Origin: Mikania micrantha
Lineage: Eukaryota; Streptophyta; Magnoliopsida; Asterales; Asteraceae
Length of the DNA stretch: 64,000 bases
Assembly: GCA_009363875.1 (NCBI GenBank)
Contig: CM018689.1
Coordinates: 57,413,741-57,477,740 of the forward strand
Direction: 5' to 3'
Shown here: piece by piece, positions 60,503-64,000 of the stretch
Layout of the letters: every line of letters starts with the position of its first letter
How positions within the stretch are numbered: position 1 is the first letter of the stretch
Translations under genes and position numbers: made by a program
Notes under the pieces: generated by a model
Seen by the model: the letters and a program-made list of their open reading frames with translations, nothing else
The model's database searches: none
Told to the model about the DNA's origin: nothing

Positions 60503-60832
60503 TATAATAAAAACCATTTTAACATTCAAAAAGTACACTTTTAAAAAATCAAATTGTTATAAAATATGAAAATGTTCCAATAATTTATAACTCATAAAAT
60601 CTTTTATAATTTATAACTCATTATTATTAACTATTAATTTTTAATCTTTATTAACTTGTGTAATAATAGATAACATCCTATAATTTTTAAAAAATGACAC
60701 TTTTTAAAAACTTTTTTTTTAAATTAAAATATTATTATTTTATTTTCTATTTAATGTTGATCATGTTTTAAATCAAAAATCATTTACAATTTTTAAATTT
60801 ATATTATTAAATACTTATTAATTTTTATTCAA

Positions 60833-60860
60833 CCCGTGTATACACGGGATACTAACCTAG
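60833..60860 (+). mobile_element. Helitron-like 3' terminus
   Basis: CCCGTGTATACACGGG is a perfect 16-bp palindrome, followed by ATACTAAC and CTAG before T. Confidence 0.55.
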
Positions 60861-62090
60861 TGATTTAATATATGTAATCAAAACATGTAAAATAAAGCGT
60901 CTTTATTCTATTAATAGATTAACATGAGAGTTACTAATTTAGAATTTGAATATAACATGTAATGTAAATAGTGTTGATTCAATTTATAGATTAATATGAG
61001 AGTTACTAATCTAAAATTTTGAACTGACAATTGATTCACGACTTGACCCGAACCACGTCACACAGATGCGCACTATAACTACGCGCACAACCAATCCACA
61101 CAAATTAAAGTATCGATATCACATTCATCTTAGCTTCGTTAGTGAAAACCATAATTTTTGTAAAAATTTCCAACATTTTTTAATTCTAATATCATTAGAT
61201 TTCCACTAAAAAAATAAACAAATAATAATAAATACTTGTTTTTTTTTTATTTTTCATTAAAATGAGCTTTTCGTATATAAATCAAATTATTTCGTTACAT
61301 GCCTTTGAGAATACCAGTTACAATTTTCATTTAAAAAAAACCAAAAAAAGACTCTCAAGAAAAACAAATACAACGGTGAGAATAATTTATTAACGCCATT
61401 ATGTATACAAATTAATTATTAGGGTTTGCAATAAGTTCACTTATGCTATTAATTGCTAAAATTTATTAAAATTGTGGTTTAAATAATTTAATAATGTGGA
61501 GATAGTTTGAGCGGGAAATAGAGTCCAAAAGGTGTCTCATTGACAAACCTTGATTTATTATATTACATGGATAATATACATTTGACAATTTGTGGCCATA
61601 CAATTTTCCTCTTTTTATTTTTATTTTTTTCATTTTTATTATTTGCACTCCCGTCCTTATAATTAATTAAATTTTTTTAACCCTTATTTTTTCTTTACTT
61701 TTTTTCAATTAATTGTTCTTTACTACAAGTGGTTTTGCTAGGCCATCAACAAATGTCTTATAAAAATCCCAAAGAGTATAATAACTTTTAAATATAAAAT
61801 CAAACAATCTTATTTTTTTTGGGTGATATCAAGTTCTAGCTTGGCTCAACAACATAATTATAAATATAGACACGTTCTGTAATTATAACCTTCATGCTTA
61901 AAATGTATACAAACTTTATATGCTAAAAATCGAATTTTTACATCAAAAAGCTTCATATATAGATGGAATTTTATGCTACACATATAAAAACAAAAATTTA
62001 ATTATCAAACTTGCATATATACTTTAAATTTTTACATCAAAAAGTTTTAAAGACAAATTTATAAATAATATGAAGATATGAAAATTAAAT
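60861..62090. other. AT-rich spacer, no gene seen
   Basis: Diverged direct repeats near 60911 and 60979 (TAGATTAAYATGAGAGTTACTAAT). Nothing else recognised. Confidence 0.4.
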
Positions 62091-62849
62091 GGGTTATGCT
62101 AAATATACCCCCTTTTGTAATTTTTTTAGTTGTCATACCCCCTCCTTAAACTTTTTAAATATATATAAGTAAACCTTATGTTTTTAGTTGTTAATTAAAA
62201 AATTCATAAGCATTTAAAATTAAAACAAATACAAACATCACGGAATCATCATCATCATCAATTCATCGTTTAAAAATCAAATCAATACGAAATATAAGCC
62301 TAAATAACCATAATCAGACGAAAACTCAAACTCTATTAAAACGAGTATAAAACTCAAAATTAATTGAACCCAAACATTCCGTTAACCTCTGCGAAACTCT
62401 CTGCGTAAACCAAAGTTATTCACAATCTTAAACAAATCAATAAAAAGACCTGTAAGAGCTCAGCGGTTCGACTTCGGTTTATTAAGCAACGAACACGAAT
62501 TAGTTAGCTAAGATAGGTGTTTCATACACAATTACACTCGTTTTTGTTCGAGGAATTAAAGCCCTACGTTTGTAACAACGGTTAGGCCCCAGTTCAATTG
62601 AATTTGAACAAAGATGAATTATGGTTTCATACGACTAAATCTGGTTTTTGATGAATTCATATTTTATATTTTGTATAGGGGATATGACAAGTAAGAAGGG
62701 ATATGTTTAGTAGAATTTAAAATGAAAATAATGTTTGGCGCATTTTGGTTGTGTTATAATGTTGAAGGGTTGATTTTGACAAATTTATATTTAATATTTG
62801 GGAGGAGGGGTATGACAAGTCATAATGAAGGGTATATTTAGCCTGACCC
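62091..62849. mobile_element. MULE-type non-autonomous element, 759 bp, 9-bp TSD
   Basis: Ends GGGTTATGCTAAATATACCC and, read inward from the right, GGGTCAGGCTAAATATACCC. Inner parts also match (TTGTCATACCCC on both). Perfect 9-bp duplications AAATTAAAT at 62082-62090 and 62850-62858 are typical of Mutator-like elements. The interior has no transposase. 62330-62610 has a different, less AT-rich texture, resembling a plant gene leader, and may be captured DNA. Confidence 0.75.
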
Positions 62850-63339
62850 AAATTAAATTTACATTTGCATGCGGACAAACCATAGTAGTTGAACTAGGAA
62901 CCGAGGCATGCAAAATGTGTGGATTTTGTGTCCGTTATTTTTTATCTTGTCTATACGAAAAGGCTGTAATGTGATTTTTTTTTTCTTTTTTGTGATCGAT
63001 CATATAATAAATTAATAACAATTTTGTGAATTTGATCCGTTTGTAATAATATTATTTATGCGTGAAATTTTTAGTCGAGTATCATTTTGCCTTCTATATA
63101 TTTTACCTTTTTTCAAAAATGTTGGGTAAGATTTGTTAAATTTATGAACAGTTGCATAGACATATATCAAATAAGACCTAGTATGATAAATAATATTAAG
63201 TAGATTGATAACATTTATTTATGTATTTTACAGCTATGAAAAATCAAATAAGATATAATATCGGCACATTACAAATTTCATATATTTAAAGGGACTGGTT
63301 ATTCACAAACCTCACTTTTTTAAGTCAACGCCCTTATCG

Positions 63340-63408
63340 ACCCTATATGTTTCGTATAGGTCTATACGCGAAGTATAGCCTCGCATATATGTCTATACTC
63401 ATCGTATA
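63340..63408. repeat. CGTATAG palindromic cluster
   Basis: Words CGTATAG, CTATACG and GAAGTATAG alternate over about 70 bases. CGTATAGGTCTATACG is a 7-bp-arm hairpin. Origin unknown. Confidence 0.55.
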
Positions 63409-63599
63409 AGAGCCCATTCATTGACACTGATACTCAGCAATTGAGCTTCATATCTTTTTTATTAAGCTTAATTTGTATATTTTAACAAGTTGAATAACAA
63501 ATAAATCATCGACAGTAAAGTATAAACAGTTTGCGAAAATTTGATGTAATTTATTAAATTTTTAAAAGCATAGCAGAAGAGACAAAACTTGAAATTGAT

Positions 63600-64000
63600 A
63601 CGTCATTTTAAGGTTGTGTGTAATGAGATGTAAACACCTAGGTAACACACGTGATACCTCCCTCTCCTCGACACACCAGCGTGAGCCTGGTCATGAGATG
63701 AACATCTTGTATATGTAAGAGGTAGATAAGAGTGATGGGTGTGTAAAGAGTGGGTTATATGTATGTGAATAAGATGTGATAATTACACATGTATACGTGA
63801 AAAATAAGTTACACGAATAGTTGTATACTTGACTGTATGTGGAGTAAAGATAGGGTTATCACATAGTCAAACTATTCATCTTTATACAACAAAATTGACC
63901 TGAAAGATCAAATAGCATTTAACATTCCCAAGGGCAGAATCGTCATTTCAATGTTTTAACACTCTATATAAACCACATTGGAGACCAAATACCTCTACAT
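63600..64000 (+). promoter_or_regulatory. Possible promoter of a gene beyond the right edge
   Basis: A G-box core CACGTG (63648-63653) and a good TATA box TATATAAA (63965-63972), followed by ACCACATTGGAGACC, would start a transcript near 63995. The stretch is less repetitive than the rest. No coding sequence is in the window, so this rests on motifs alone. Confidence 0.3.

Noticed and set aside
1..64000. tRNA or rRNA genes
   Set aside because: The tRNA-like words seen (TGGTATCAGAGC) are retrotransposon primer sites without a cloverleaf. No rRNA core sequence was noticed.

Overview
This is a transposon-dense, AT-rich nuclear segment of a flowering plant. The organism is probably a eudicot. 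Asteraceae is my guess from the look of the repeats, but nothing here proves it. The evidence for plant DNA is nested LTR retrotransposons primed by initiator tRNA-Met, many hAT-type elements with 8-bp target duplications, Helitron-like 3' hairpins, a FAR1-type Mutator transposase and a plant remorin gene fragment. I see no ordinary host gene that is complete. The last 400 bases may be the promoter of a gene lying beyond the window.

Layout. 1-9450: decayed DNA carrying small hAT elements (587-779, 1452-2031 with a transposase relic, 6320-7125, 8731-9212) and a fold-back MITE (4969-5223). 9451-9964: a Helitron-like 3' end, interrupted by a three-level nest of LTR elements. Element A (9965-24307, TSD AAAAA) is a Ty3/gypsy element with pol reduced to an integrase remnant. 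Solo LTR B (17715-24295, TSD TTGGG) sits in its 3' LTR, and solo LTR B2 (18738-22270, TSD TGAAT) sits inside B. 24313-28633: Helitron-like ends, two hAT elements and about 1.6 kb of almost pure A/T repeats.

28634-44637: a 16-kb Mutator-like element (MULE) with terminal inverted repeats, inserted in a (TA)n tract. It carries two apparently intact genes that converge: a five-exon FAR1-type transposase of 800 residues with its DDE residues (+), and a C48 (Ulp1-type) cysteine protease gene of about 19 coding exons and 1207 residues with its His/Asp/Cys triad (-). It has also taken up a broken remorin fragment. The transposase would cut and join the element ends. The protease is a known companion gene in some plant MULEs, and its role in transposition is unknown. 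The 255-bp MITE at 4969-5223 carries the same ends and is probably a non-autonomous relative.

44638-51194: further TA-flanked and hAT elements and Helitron-like ends in AT-rich DNA. 51195-60502: element C, a very young non-coding LTR element (LARD-like) in the order LTR, internal, LTR, partial internal. 60503-64000: a Helitron-like end, a 759-bp MULE-type element with a 9-bp TSD (62091-62849), and a possible promoter at the right edge.

The most unusual signal is an intron-like structure inside the LTRs of all four LTR elements (A, B, B2, C). The putative 5' splice site is complementary to a short segment 40-50 nt upstream of the putative 3' splice site. The pairing is kept although the sequence differs in element A.
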